DNA of 64,000 bases. Source: Bdellovibrionales bacterium (GTDB lineage: Bacteria > Bdellovibrionota > Bdellovibrionia > Bdellovibrionales > UBA1609). The position numbers and the translations under genes are program-made. The DNA lies in NCBI GenBank assembly GCA_016716765.1, contig JADJVA010000025.1:1-64000 (forward strand), given 5' to 3'. Below, piece after piece: positions 44,453 through 52,664 of the stretch (its first letter is position 1; the number at the start of each line of letters is the position of its first letter). Under the pieces are notes generated by a model that saw nothing but the letters and a program-made list of their open reading frames with translations, had not been told where the DNA came from and ran no database searches.

Positions 44453-45523
44453 CTACTTTACCTTATTATCTTCAACCCATAGAATAAATCGAATTTGTCC
44501 CTGTGGCACCACCCGCCAGTGAGGTTCCTTGTCGATCCGGACTGGACCAAAGGTTCGCAATATTTTTAAAAGCTCCTCATAATTGGACTCAGGTATTGAA
44601 AAATGAAAATAACTTCCCTTTGGTTTCTTCCAACCCAATTCGACTTGACCCGCTTTTACTCCACCAAGCCGCTTAATTTCGCTCGCTATCTGAGAGCTCC
44701 CGTCCTCCAATTTATCTAAACTCATAAAAGCTCTATACACAAAATTCTTCATTGGCTTATCACTCTGGGTGGAGCTCTGAGCTCTATCTTCGCTGTCAAC
44801 GTCAGCTGGCGCAGAAGAATCAACCTCCTCATCTTCTAAATTCCTTGCTTCTGAATCTGCCTTACGAGAAGTCTCTGTCTTCGCCACAGAGACAACCGGT
44901 TTGACTGATGACGAAGGCTTCGCAAGCTTGTCTGGCTTGTCCCGCTGCTCCGCCTTTTCTGCCGGAAGATTGAGCGGTTTGACTGGAGGGGTCGTCGCAC
45001 TGAGTGGGGTCGATACATGCCCCTCGCCCTGATCTGAGCCTTCGCTGCCTTTGGCTGTTATTTCCTGCTTTCCTTTGTCGGACTTTTCAACTTCCACTAA
45101 GATAACTTTGTCGGAAGCTTTGGGTAATAGCTCGCCAACTCTTCCCCATGGAATTTTTATGGCTACCAAACCAGCGATTGAAGAAATAACAATAGCCTCA
45201 ATTCCCCATTTTACAGCATCCGGCCAATCCTTCCAAAGACGGCCCTCTCGCATCCTTCCCCATAGATCCTTATGATCTCTTATTTCTTGTATCAAGGGCT
45301 GCGATATTTTGGTGAAGGAAAGTTCACTGCAATATTTCAAACCCTCCTGAATATGCTCTAATTCGCGTTTTGTTTCCCAATCTTGTAAAACGAATTCTTC
45401 AACCGCCGCCATTCTGGCGCTATCAAGATTCCCGGTTATATAGTCATAAAGCATTTTACGTGCAAGAAAACGACTGAGCTTCCGTTTGGGGCGGGAAATA
45501 GAATCTTGGCTGTCACCTTTCAT
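44453..45523 (-). CDS. Putative transmembrane anti-sigma factor (356 aa)
   Basis: The start ATG 45523 overlaps the sigma gene's stop (ATGA), a common arrangement of sigma/anti-sigma pairs. The N-terminal cytoplasmic part (residues 1-110, with DYITGNLDSARMAAVEEFVL) resembles the anti-sigma domain that holds the sigma factor. One membrane helix follows (about 112-131, AIVISSIAGLVAIKI), then a long Ser/Lys/Pro-rich linker and a periplasmic domain (about 260-356, FVYRAFMSLDKLEDGSSQIA). No zinc-binding HxxxCxxC motif is seen. It would hold the adjacent sigma factor until an envelope signal arrives. The proof is positional and architectural only. Confidence 0.55.
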   Translation of the reverse strand: MKGDSQDSISRPKRKLSRFLARKMLYDYITGNLDSARMAAVEEFVLQDWETKRELEHIQEGLKYCSELSFTKISQPLIQEIRDHKDLWGRMREGRLWKDWPDAVKWGIEAIVISSIAGLVAIKIPWGRVGELLPKASDKVILVEVEKSDKGKQEITAKGSEGSDQGEGHVSTPLSATTPPVKPLNLPAEKAEQRDKPDKLAKPSSSVKPVVSVAKTETSRKADSEARNLEDEEVDSSAPADVDSEDRAQSSTQSDKPMKNFVYRAFMSLDKLEDGSSQIASEIKRLGGVKAGQVELGWKKPKGSYFHFSIPESNYEELLKILRTFGPVRIDKEPHWRVVPQGQIRFILWVEDNKVK

Positions 45524-45975
45524 TGGCGAAATTCCCCTCGACGAACTGCACCCAAGATCACTAGACCTCTTGCCACTCGATGGCGAATGGTCCCAACTGT
45601 CAAACCAAGTCCTTCTGAAATGGCATCTTCTGAAATCCCTAAGACCTTCGACCAAAGCACAGCCAAGAATTCGTCTAGATCCGCCTCTTTTTGAAACTCC
45701 ATCCACGGACCAAGATCGACACCCTCTGGAATGAGCCAGCCAGCCTCATAGGAAATAGCTGCAGGACGACTTTTTGTCTGTTTTAATTTATTAAAAAACG
45801 AATGAGTGACATGAACAATAACCGAGGGCCATTTCTCATTGGGCAAATTCCCGCGTCCCATTCGATTCTGACATCGATGAAGCGCTTTAATTGCAGCTAT
45901 TCTGGAAAATTTCTCATCTAAAGCGGCAAAAAAGAAAAATAGCGCCAAGGATCGAATCCGCGCCTCACTATCCAT
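45520..45975 (-). CDS. ECF-like sigma factor with degenerate region 2
   Basis: A 151-residue protein whose C-terminal third (about 100-145) reads as sigma region 4: AVLWSKVLGISEDAISEGLG followed by LTVGTIRHRVARGL, where ECF sigmas have a GxS-EIAxxL-x2GT-VKSRLxRAR pattern. The N-terminal part is shorter and less similar to region 2 than in ordinary ECF factors. Its start is two bases after the mreB stop, and its stop overlaps the anti-sigma start, so mreB, sigma and anti-sigma look like one transcript. It may control envelope or shape genes. Confidence 0.55.
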   Translation of the reverse strand: MDSEARIRSLALFFFFAALDEKFSRIAAIKALHRCQNRMGRGNLPNEKWPSVIVHVTHSFFNKLKQTKSRPAAISYEAGWLIPEGVDLGPWMEFQKEADLDEFLAVLWSKVLGISEDAISEGLGLTVGTIRHRVARGLVILGAVRRGEFRQ

Positions 45976-45977
45976 AT

Positions 45978-47021
45978 TTAGTCCACTGTCAGCTGCTTAA
46001 GAAGATCTAGTTCGTCCAGCACCTTTCCTGAGCCCAAAACAACGCAAGAGAGCGGATCCTCAGCAATTGATACGGGAAGGCCCGTTCTCTCCCGCAGTAA
46101 AACATCTAAATTGGCTAAAAGGGCCCCGCCGCCCGTCAGCACAATTCCATTGTCAACGATGTCAGAAGCCAACTCCGGCGGTGTTTTCTCTAGTGCTGTT
46201 CTCACCGCATCAACGACTTCACTCAAAGGATCCATCAAAGCATCGTTTACTTGAGAAGAAGAGATTTCAATAGTTTTAGGGGCCCCTGCAACTAAATCAC
46301 GACCTTTGATTTCGAGAATTCTCTCGTCCTCGAACGGATACGCGTTACCTATCTTAATTTTAATTTCCTCTGCCGTTCTCTCCCCAATCAAAAGATTAAA
46401 TTGACGACGAACGTAGTTAATTATCGCTTCATCAAATTTATCACCAGCTACCTTAATGGATTTACAGTAGACAATTCCGCCGAGCGAGATGACGGCCACT
46501 CCTGTCGTACCACCTCCCATATCGACGACCATATTTCCAGTCGGTTCAGTGATAGGAAGTCCAGCACCAATTGCTGCGGCCATTGGCTCTTCAATCAAGT
46601 AAACCTCTCGGGCCCCAGCCGAGTGGGCCGATTCCTTGACTGCGCGTTTTTCCACCTGGGTAATACCGTATGGCACTGCAATAATAATTCTCGGACGAAC
46701 AAGACTTTTCTTTGTTCCCGTTGATTTAGTGATAAAATATTTCAGCATTGACTGAGTCACTTCAAAATCGGCAATGACTCCATCTTTGATAGGTCGAATT
46801 GCAACGATAGATCCGGGAGTTCTCCCCAACATATCCTTGGCTTCTTTCCCTACTGCCAACACCCGATTTTGAATGCCACGATAGTTTTTTTGTACGGCAA
46901 CGACCGATGGCTCATCTAAAATGATCCCTCTCCCCCGTGCATATACGAGTGTATTCGCCGTGCCTAAATCAATGGCTATATCATTTGAAAAATACTCAGA
47001 AATCTTATCCACAAATCCCAT
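45978..47021 (-). CDS. mreB: Rod-shape-determining actin homologue MreB
   Basis: A bacterial actin of 347 residues, the normal length, that positions cell-wall synthesis along the side wall. Actin-fold signatures: phosphate loop 1 IAIDLGTANTLVYARGRG, phosphate loop 2 NMVVDMGGGTTGVAVISLGG, and the adenosine motif GIVLTGGGALLANLD near 285. The sequence RPRIIIAVPYGITQVEKRA is typical. No mreC or mreD follows; instead the next genes are a sigma factor and its likely anti-sigma. The start at 47021 agrees with other MreB proteins. Confidence 0.97.
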   Translation of the reverse strand: MGFVDKISEYFSNDIAIDLGTANTLVYARGRGIILDEPSVVAVQKNYRGIQNRVLAVGKEAKDMLGRTPGSIVAIRPIKDGVIADFEVTQSMLKYFITKSTGTKKSLVRPRIIIAVPYGITQVEKRAVKESAHSAGAREVYLIEEPMAAAIGAGLPITEPTGNMVVDMGGGTTGVAVISLGGIVYCKSIKVAGDKFDEAIINYVRRQFNLLIGERTAEEIKIKIGNAYPFEDERILEIKGRDLVAGAPKTIEISSSQVNDALMDPLSEVVDAVRTALEKTPPELASDIVDNGIVLTGGGALLANLDVLLRERTGLPVSIAEDPLSCVVLGSGKVLDELDLLKQLTVD

Positions 47022-47218
47022 GGTGCCACTCTTTATTGAATTGATTGAAGCTCATCCAGAAATACCACTCCTACTCTAGGCCAGACACAAAACGAGAGTC
47101 AATACAGGAAGTTACTATGCCGTGTTGACTTCTTTGGATTGGTCCGAGAAAATCGCAAATTAAGGGTGCATGCAAAGATCTGGGAACTGGCTAGATCACT
47201 TTGCAAAAAGGAGAGCCA

Positions 47219-47674
47219 ATGCCTTCGAGGGACCCATTTTCCATTGTTCATCTGTTTTTTACGACAAATCCAATACCCAAAGAAGCTCTCCGTCATCTTA
47301 AACCTGGGCATGAAATCCGCCTTCTACTTGATGAACGCGAAGAATGTGCTCTGTTTTACCAACAGGATCAGGTCTTTTTCGAGAAGCGAAAGGTGCCAAC
47401 AGCTGATGTTGAATTCACAGTTGGGCCTGAAGCCATTCGCCAATTGGCTCATTACACCGATGAAAGTGTCGGTCAATTTGGAATAACCATCATTAAGGAA
47501 ATCTTGCTCGGTCATGTCCAAATTCGAGTTTGCGGTTCGGTGATGAGAATACTCACTGGAGGATACCTGAAAATTATCGCCTCCGGAGGCCCAGAGTTAT
47601 TGAATTTTTTGACTCTTTACGGACTCAACAGTCTTTCTAAAATCGCCCAGCTTATCCGTTCCTTAAAAAAATAG
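47219..47674 (+). CDS. Conserved-looking hypothetical protein (151 aa)
   Basis: Not firmly recognised. No signal peptide; the ATG 47219 follows AAAAAGGAGAGCCA, an excellent ribosome binding site. Residues about 65-145 (DVEFTVGPEAIRQLAHYTDE, then VGQFGITIIKEILLGHVQIR, then YLKIIASGGPELLNFL) have the shape of a small SCP2-like lipid-binding fold, but the match is weak. It is divergent from mreB and convergent with glpD. Low complexity is absent and codon use looks like the neighbours, so I take it as real. Confidence 0.6.
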   Translation: MPSRDPFSIVHLFFTTNPIPKEALRHLKPGHEIRLLLDEREECALFYQQDQVFFEKRKVPTADVEFTVGPEAIRQLAHYTDESVGQFGITIIKEILLGHVQIRVCGSVMRILTGGYLKIIASGGPELLNFLTLYGLNSLSKIAQLIRSLKK

Positions 47675-47678
47675 ATTT

Positions 47679-49325
47679 TTAATCTTTCCAAAAGAGTTCT
47701 CTCTTCAGTTCCAGTTGAAATTCCTGGACCTCTCTATTTCGCCTAGCATCATTCCAGTCTAAAGCATTGGAAAAAGTTTTTAAAAGCGGCCCTATAAAGG
47801 ATTCCCCATGGTCGCGTTTAGCAAGAAACAATGGTGTGCGCCTCAATATAAAATCTGACAAATGAAAGCACATCGTGTTCTGAATGGCGAACTGCGCCTC
47901 GCATTGCCACATCCTGGTCTCGGGCGACTCTGAATTTGGGAGACTCCGATAGATTTCAGCCAAACGCTCTGCCTCCAAGCCGTGTCGCAAAATCAAAGAA
48001 TGACCCACCGACTCTGGAATTTTCCAAAGCCTGGCGTACTTCAGTGAACTTCTCCATGTTCCCTCATACTGTTGAACTGAGATCAAGGGATTGAGAGGCT
48101 CTTTTGTCCTATTGCGCCCATATCGCGCCTGGTCTTCTGAGGACAAAGACCCAAGAATAAATTCCAATGTTTGCTCAGCCATATGACGATATGTCGTGTA
48201 TTTACCTCCGGCGACAAAAGTAACTCCTGAGGGGTCTTGAAGGATTAAATGTTCACGACTAGTTTTGCCTTCTGTGCTTGAACCATCATCTACCAGAGGT
48301 CTCACTCCTGCATAGCTACTTATCACATCACTGTAAGAAATATTTATGCCGGGAAAATACTCGTTGATAACTCCTAAAAGATAATCAACGTCCGCCCTCT
48401 GCGTACTGACGTTTGATGGGTCTTCAAAATAGTCCGTGTCTGTCGTTCCAATGATCACCATGTCACGCCGAGGAATCGCAAAGATAATGCGGCTTTGCTT
48501 ATCTGCCGCCATAACCACGGCACTCGATAGAGGTAAGCGATCCTGCGCTAGAGTCAGATGAATTCCCTTCGAAGGACGAATAATTTTTCGCCATTTTGGA
48601 ATCAGGGCTTCTCCCACCTGGTCTGTCCAAGGCCCAACCGTGCTCACTATGTGCTTTGCCTTGACTATAATTTCCTTCCCACTCTCCAAATCTTTACAAA
48701 TCAGTTTTTGAAAATGACGAGAATCTAAAATCCTCCCGGTGGCCTTCACATAGCTAACGCAACGTGCTCCCCAATGCGCGGCCGATCTCAGCGTCTCAAG
48801 AACCAAACGATCGTCATCCATATACGCATCTGAATAAACGTAAGAGCCCAAAAGATTCTTCGACTCCAAAGAGGGAACTCGGCTTAAAGTCAGACTGCTG
48901 TTGAGACGTTCATGTATTTCTGGGACTTCAAAAAGGGCCAAAGTGTCGTAGAGCCACATTCCCAAACCCATTTTGAACATCCCAACGCGACCACCTCTAT
49001 AAAGGGGCAAAACAAAGCGAAGGGGATGAACCAAATGAGGGGCTATTTCCATCAGAATTCTTCGCTCTCGCAAAGATTCAAAAACCAAACCAAATTCAAG
49101 ATTTTCTAAATAGCGAATCCCCCCATGGATGAGCTTACTCGATCGTGAACTGGTACCAGAAGCAAAGTCCTGTGCTTCGACCAAAGCGACCTTCATACCT
49201 CTGGAAGACGCATCGCGAGCCACTCCAGCCCCATTGATTCCGCCGCCAATAATGGCCAAATCGTAGATTTCATGAGAGAACTCATCAATAAACTGCTGTC
49301 TTTCAGAAAACGAAAGCCCCTGCAT
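47679..49325 (-). CDS. glpD: Glycerol-3-phosphate dehydrogenase GlpD (aerobic, FAD)
   Basis: A peripheral inner-membrane flavoenzyme that oxidises glycerol-3-phosphate to dihydroxyacetone phosphate and feeds electrons to the quinone pool. FAD-binding N-terminus: YDLAIIGGGINGAGVARDAS near residues 20-39, followed by ASGTSSRSSKLIHGG. The C-terminal DAO_C-type domain is present. The start ATG 49325 has an AAAGGAGACC box; longer in-frame starts upstream are unlikely. At 548 residues it has the usual length. No glpF or glpK is adjacent. Confidence 0.93.
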   Translation of the reverse strand: MQGLSFSERQQFIDEFSHEIYDLAIIGGGINGAGVARDASSRGMKVALVEAQDFASGTSSRSSKLIHGGIRYLENLEFGLVFESLRERRILMEIAPHLVHPLRFVLPLYRGGRVGMFKMGLGMWLYDTLALFEVPEIHERLNSSLTLSRVPSLESKNLLGSYVYSDAYMDDDRLVLETLRSAAHWGARCVSYVKATGRILDSRHFQKLICKDLESGKEIIVKAKHIVSTVGPWTDQVGEALIPKWRKIIRPSKGIHLTLAQDRLPLSSAVVMAADKQSRIIFAIPRRDMVIIGTTDTDYFEDPSNVSTQRADVDYLLGVINEYFPGINISYSDVISSYAGVRPLVDDGSSTEGKTSREHLILQDPSGVTFVAGGKYTTYRHMAEQTLEFILGSLSSEDQARYGRNRTKEPLNPLISVQQYEGTWRSSLKYARLWKIPESVGHSLILRHGLEAERLAEIYRSLPNSESPETRMWQCEAQFAIQNTMCFHLSDFILRRTPLFLAKRDHGESFIGPLLKTFSNALDWNDARRNREVQEFQLELKRELFWKD

Positions 49326-49412
49326 GCAAGGTCTCCTTTGAAGGTGACAGGTTTCAGGAGTTTGGTATTTTGAATATAATTGAATGTTAAACGGTCGTCG
49401 TCGAGGATTTTC

Positions 49413-50177
49413 ATGAATGATCTCTCTGTGAGTTTGGTTCGAAAGATTTCTGACGCTATTGATAAGGCTGTCAGTGAAACCAGTGGCCCCTTGGTTGCCG
49501 CCTTTGATGCGGACGGTACCCTTTGGGATACAGATATGGGAGAAAACTTTTTTTTCCATCAAATTGAGCAAAAGCTCTTAAAAAATCTTCCTCCTGAGCC
49601 CTGGGAGCACTATCTCAGATTAAAAAAAGAGGTTTCTCCACAAGTCGCTTACCTGTGGTTAGCTCAAATTAATGCGGGTCAGCCTCTCACGCAGGTTCGC
49701 AAGTGGAGTGAAGAGTGTGTAAAAGCTCACTCACCTCTCCCGATCTTTAACGGACAGAAAAAGCTTATCGACCTACTCCATTCCAAAGATGTTAAAGTCT
49801 ATGTTGTGACCGCGAGCATCAAGTGGTCTGTCGAACCTGCAGCAGCTATTTACGGAATTTCGCCCGACAGGGTTCTTGGAATAACGACAAAAATCGACGG
49901 CGCAGGTCTAGTCACCACAGAACAAGACGGACCCATCACATGGAGGGAAGGGAAGGTGGAAGGACTTTTGAGGACCACAAGCGGAATTCGACCCTTCTTT
50001 TGTTCTGGAAATACTCCGGGGGATCTCGCTCTTCTTGAATCAGCAACCCATGTGCGATTGGCTATGGCGGCTTCCAACGGCAACCCAGAACTCTTCGAAG
50101 ACGAGCTGCGTCTCGTTGAAATTGCTAAAAACAAGGGCTGGTTTTACCATTTGCCTGTCGCGGATGATCCCTTTTAA
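49413..50177 (+). CDS. HAD-family phosphatase (SerB-like)
   Basis: A HAD hydrolase of 254 residues. Motif I is AAFDADGTLWDTDMGENFF with the nucleophile Asp, motif II VVTASIKWSVEPAA, and motif IV CSGNTPGDLALLE. The spacing and the GNTPGDLALL block resemble phosphoserine phosphatase-like proteins. The start ATG 49413 has a GAGG box; a TTG at 49380 in frame is possible but weaker. It is divergent from glpD, with about 90 bases between, so the two may share a control region. Substrate not predictable. Confidence 0.75.
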   Translation: MNDLSVSLVRKISDAIDKAVSETSGPLVAAFDADGTLWDTDMGENFFFHQIEQKLLKNLPPEPWEHYLRLKKEVSPQVAYLWLAQINAGQPLTQVRKWSEECVKAHSPLPIFNGQKKLIDLLHSKDVKVYVVTASIKWSVEPAAAIYGISPDRVLGITTKIDGAGLVTTEQDGPITWREGKVEGLLRTTSGIRPFFCSGNTPGDLALLESATHVRLAMAASNGNPELFEDELRLVEIAKNKGWFYHLPVADDPF

Positions 50178-50294
50178 GAAAAGCTCAATCCTTTTGGATC
50201 TTAGTCCAGATGACAGCTCCTCCCACCCCCTCCCTTGATCTTTTTTCTCTTTTTTTTTCTTTTCAAGATAATTATTAGTGATAGCATTCAAACA

Positions 50295-50747
50295 ATGGAA
50301 GAAATATCAAGACAGCAGAGACGTTCTTTTTTATTTATGTTGGCTGGGGCCGTTCCAGGAATCGGACTCTTCGGGAGTGCTGCCCCAATTTTTGGTGGTG
50401 AAACATTCGTCACCAACTATACCATCCATCTTGATCACTTGGATGAGAAAGCCTTTTCTGCCTATAACGGCGACGCCGCAGCAATTCCTTTTCTGAAGAT
50501 TCTTCTTCCAGATCTTGATTCCTCATGGGCAAATCACTACCTATCCGTCAGAAAGAACTTTGCTTCCAATAAATCTTTGATTCGCTCTTCAAGAGTCCTC
50601 GCAAAAGACTCTAAGAGCGTCAGCTTTGTCAACGTTTGGAAGTCTCGTGAGGCATTTGTCTCTTACTGCGAGTCTGCTGAAATGAAGTATTTGGATTCTA
50701 AATTCCGCTCCGCTGGCTGCCTTCCCTCCCTTTCTTTTCGGGGTTAA
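50295..50747 (+). CDS. Secreted protein with twin-arginine-like signal (150 aa)
   Basis: Starting at ATG 50295, the N-terminus carries RQQRRSFLFML, a twin-arginine motif followed by a hydrophobic stretch (AGAVPGIGLFGSAAP), so the protein may be exported folded by the Tat system. The mature part is about 115 residues, with no Cys pairs except CESAEMKY and a terminal Cys (SAGCLPSLS). It has alternating hydrophobic pattern (FVTNYTIHLDHLDEKAFSAY), perhaps a ferredoxin-like or antibiotic-monooxygenase-like alpha/beta fold, but this is not certain. It lies downstream of the HAD gene, 117 bases away. Function unknown. Confidence 0.55.
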   Translation: MEEISRQQRRSFLFMLAGAVPGIGLFGSAAPIFGGETFVTNYTIHLDHLDEKAFSAYNGDAAAIPFLKILLPDLDSSWANHYLSVRKNFASNKSLIRSSRVLAKDSKSVSFVNVWKSREAFVSYCESAEMKYLDSKFRSAGCLPSLSFRG

Positions 50748-50798
50748 CAAGGCTCCGCGCTGAGACTAACTCAACAAGCGAGATCGTCCCTGAACCCA

Positions 50799-51266
50799 TT
50801 AGCTTCTTGCTAAATTTTTCTCGGCTAAAACATGGGGACCAAATTCGTACTGCGACAGCAGTTTCCCTGCTGTAAAGCCGCATTTGAGATAAAACTCGAG
50901 GGCCGCCATGCGAGGCATAGTCCAGAGGATTGTCCGCCCCAATTTCAAGGACTCCTGCTCGGCTTTTAGAATCAGTTCTCTGCCAACTCCTGTGCCTCTC
51001 ACTTCCGGATGAACCCATAGTCCCCTGCAGCGAAAATGATCCTCTGAAGTGGGAAAGGCACTCAACACAGCTACCAATTGATTATTTTTACCCCTAAATC
51101 CTCCCCAGAAAAAAACAGGATTTAGCCTTTCCATTTCTAAACTGAGTTCACCCATGTGATCAATTATGCTTGTCGGCTCAATTCTGCTCTTCCGACTTGG
51201 CCAAAGACAATGCTCCCAAATCGGAAGAATTTCTCTAAAGGAAATTTCTTGAATCAGAATTTTCAT
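50799..51266 (-). CDS. GNAT-family N-acetyltransferase (155 aa)
   Basis: A GCN5-type acetyltransferase. The acetyl-CoA-binding motif is CRGLWVHPEVRGTGVGRELI at about residues 83-102 (RGTGVG loop). The C-terminal ALEFYLKCGFTAG is motif B. I start it at ATG 51266, which overlaps the end of the methyltransferase-like gene by 32 bases; a longer start at 51407 would overlap much more. The overlap suggests co-translation with the upstream gene. Substrate not known. Confidence 0.75.
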   Translation of the reverse strand: MKILIQEISFREILPIWEHCLWPSRKSRIEPTSIIDHMGELSLEMERLNPVFFWGGFRGKNNQLVAVLSAFPTSEDHFRCRGLWVHPEVRGTGVGRELILKAEQESLKLGRTILWTMPRMAALEFYLKCGFTAGKLLSQYEFGPHVLAEKNLARS

Positions 51267-51984
51267 TTTGTGTATCAGCATCATCTGTTGAATATCGACG
51301 ACCAAAAATAGTAAATCTAAAAAAGGATCTTCCAGGGTAACGGAATACTCTCTCACCAGCCCATAAGATCTCAACAAAAGGAAAAACTTGCCTCTTAAAG
51401 TCTTCAAGACTCCTTGGGGAGTCCACGTGAGTCTGGTGCTCCATATCCGTTGACTGTAAGAGCACTTTGATTCCGGCGGGAATGCTCTTTAACCAGTCGC
51501 GAGAAGAAAAGTGTTCGCAGGAAGAATTCACAATCAGGTTGGGATTTTGCGAGTAAAAAGGCTCATCCCCTTTTAAATCATTGCAATCCAATTGAAAAAA
51601 ACTCACTTCGAAACCAAAACACATCCAATTTTCAAGTATTCCTCTTGAGATGTGCAGCGCCTCTGCATCCAAATCAAAAAGGCCTAAAGATCGAACTCCT
51701 ATTCTCTCGCGAGTCAAAAGAAGAAACGGCAACATCCCATACCATGAACCATAGACCCACAAAACAATTGGTTGAGATGATTCAAACTCCCTCTCAATAA
51801 TCTCACAGAGCCATAGCTTTGATGATATCTGTCCGCTTGACCAGGCTTCGCCATCGGCCTCAAATCTTCGAGGTGGTATGTTTAACTTTAGTTCCCCATC
51901 AATTAAAGGAAATGGTTCATTAAACACAAATAGTCCTAGAGTTGAAATACGAAAAAGACTTCCATGATAACAATAAATATTCAA
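51235..51984 (-). CDS. Class I SAM-dependent methyltransferase-like protein (249 aa)
   Basis: The middle region reads like a Rossmann-type methyltransferase: VLWVYGSWYGMLPFLLL where the glycine-rich SAM loop is usual, then LGLFDLDAEALHISRG with the acidic residue after strand 2, and NLIVNSSCEHF near motif IV. The Gly loop is degenerate (one clear Gly only), so binding of SAM is not assured. The start is a TTG at 51984; no in-frame ATG fits. It overlaps the GNAT gene and diverges from the LuxI/GNAT-like gene at 52026 with 41 bases between them. Confidence 0.5.
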   Translation of the reverse strand: MNIYCYHGSLFRISTLGLFVFNEPFPLIDGELKLNIPPRRFEADGEAWSSGQISSKLWLCEIIEREFESSQPIVLWVYGSWYGMLPFLLLTRERIGVRSLGLFDLDAEALHISRGILENWMCFGFEVSFFQLDCNDLKGDEPFYSQNPNLIVNSSCEHFSSRDWLKSIPAGIKVLLQSTDMEHQTHVDSPRSLEDFKRQVFPFVEILWAGERVFRYPGRSFFRFTIFGRRYSTDDADTQNENSDSRNFL

Positions 51985-52025
51985 AAATGAATATGCTCCA
52001 ATTTGAGTGATAAGGAAATAATTTT

Positions 52026-52658
52026 ATGCCCCCCTTCGACAATATTGAATTCTCAATTTTGGAACCTGTCCATTCAGATCAGATTGTCAGGCTAAGGCAC
52101 AAAGAGTACCTCAGATACTACGGGAGAAGAGTCGTATCGGATTGCTTAAAATGGAATCAAACTGATCAAAATTCTGTTCATCTTGGCTTTGTGGACAAGA
52201 TCTCCAAGAAAATTGTATCTTGTTTGCGACTTTCCCTTTTTCGATCAAAGAAAAAATTGGAATTGTCGACTCTCTTTCCAACTCCCACAGAACTGCAACC
52301 ACCCTATGGCCTGATCGCTCGAGCTGCTTGTGATATGAGCTACTCTCGGATTGGACTGCATAGTATCCTGCGTTGTCGGGCGTTGGAAATCTGCCGTGAG
52401 CTCAACGTGACAAGCATCCTCGGAACAACCGAAGCTTCAGCGGCTCAGTTGGACTCTTTAATAGGAATTGGCTGCCGCATCCTCGCAAGGACCGAAAGCT
52501 GGGGTGATACAAGCACGATTAGAAACAATGGGGATGTTCTCCTCATCGGCATCGTGAATGCCCTCGATCGGGATGTTGCCATCGAGAAATTAAAGCAAAA
52601 ATACCGACTCAGTCCCATCAAGTTGGATTCTTCGGCCCTGCCTATGATAAAAGATTGA
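52026..52658 (+). CDS. GNAT-fold protein, autoinducer-synthase or N-acyl-amino-acid-synthase-like
   Basis: A 210-residue GNAT-superfamily protein. The N-terminal block (LRHKEYLRYYGRRVVSD, then IVSCLRLSLF) and the later LIARAACDMSYSRIGLHSIL then RCRALEICRELNVTSILGTT resemble acyl-homoserine-lactone synthases and FeeM-like N-acyl amino acid synthases, where acyl-ACP rather than acetyl-CoA is the donor. No luxR-type gene is beside it. The ATG 52026 has an AAGGAAAT box. The exact reaction cannot be settled; an ordinary GNAT is the alternative. Confidence 0.5.
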   Translation: MPPFDNIEFSILEPVHSDQIVRLRHKEYLRYYGRRVVSDCLKWNQTDQNSVHLGFVDKISKKIVSCLRLSLFRSKKKLELSTLFPTPTELQPPYGLIARAACDMSYSRIGLHSILRCRALEICRELNVTSILGTTEASAAQLDSLIGIGCRILARTESWGDTSTIRNNGDVLLIGIVNALDRDVAIEKLKQKYRLSPIKLDSSALPMIKD

Positions 52659-52664
52659 TCCACC

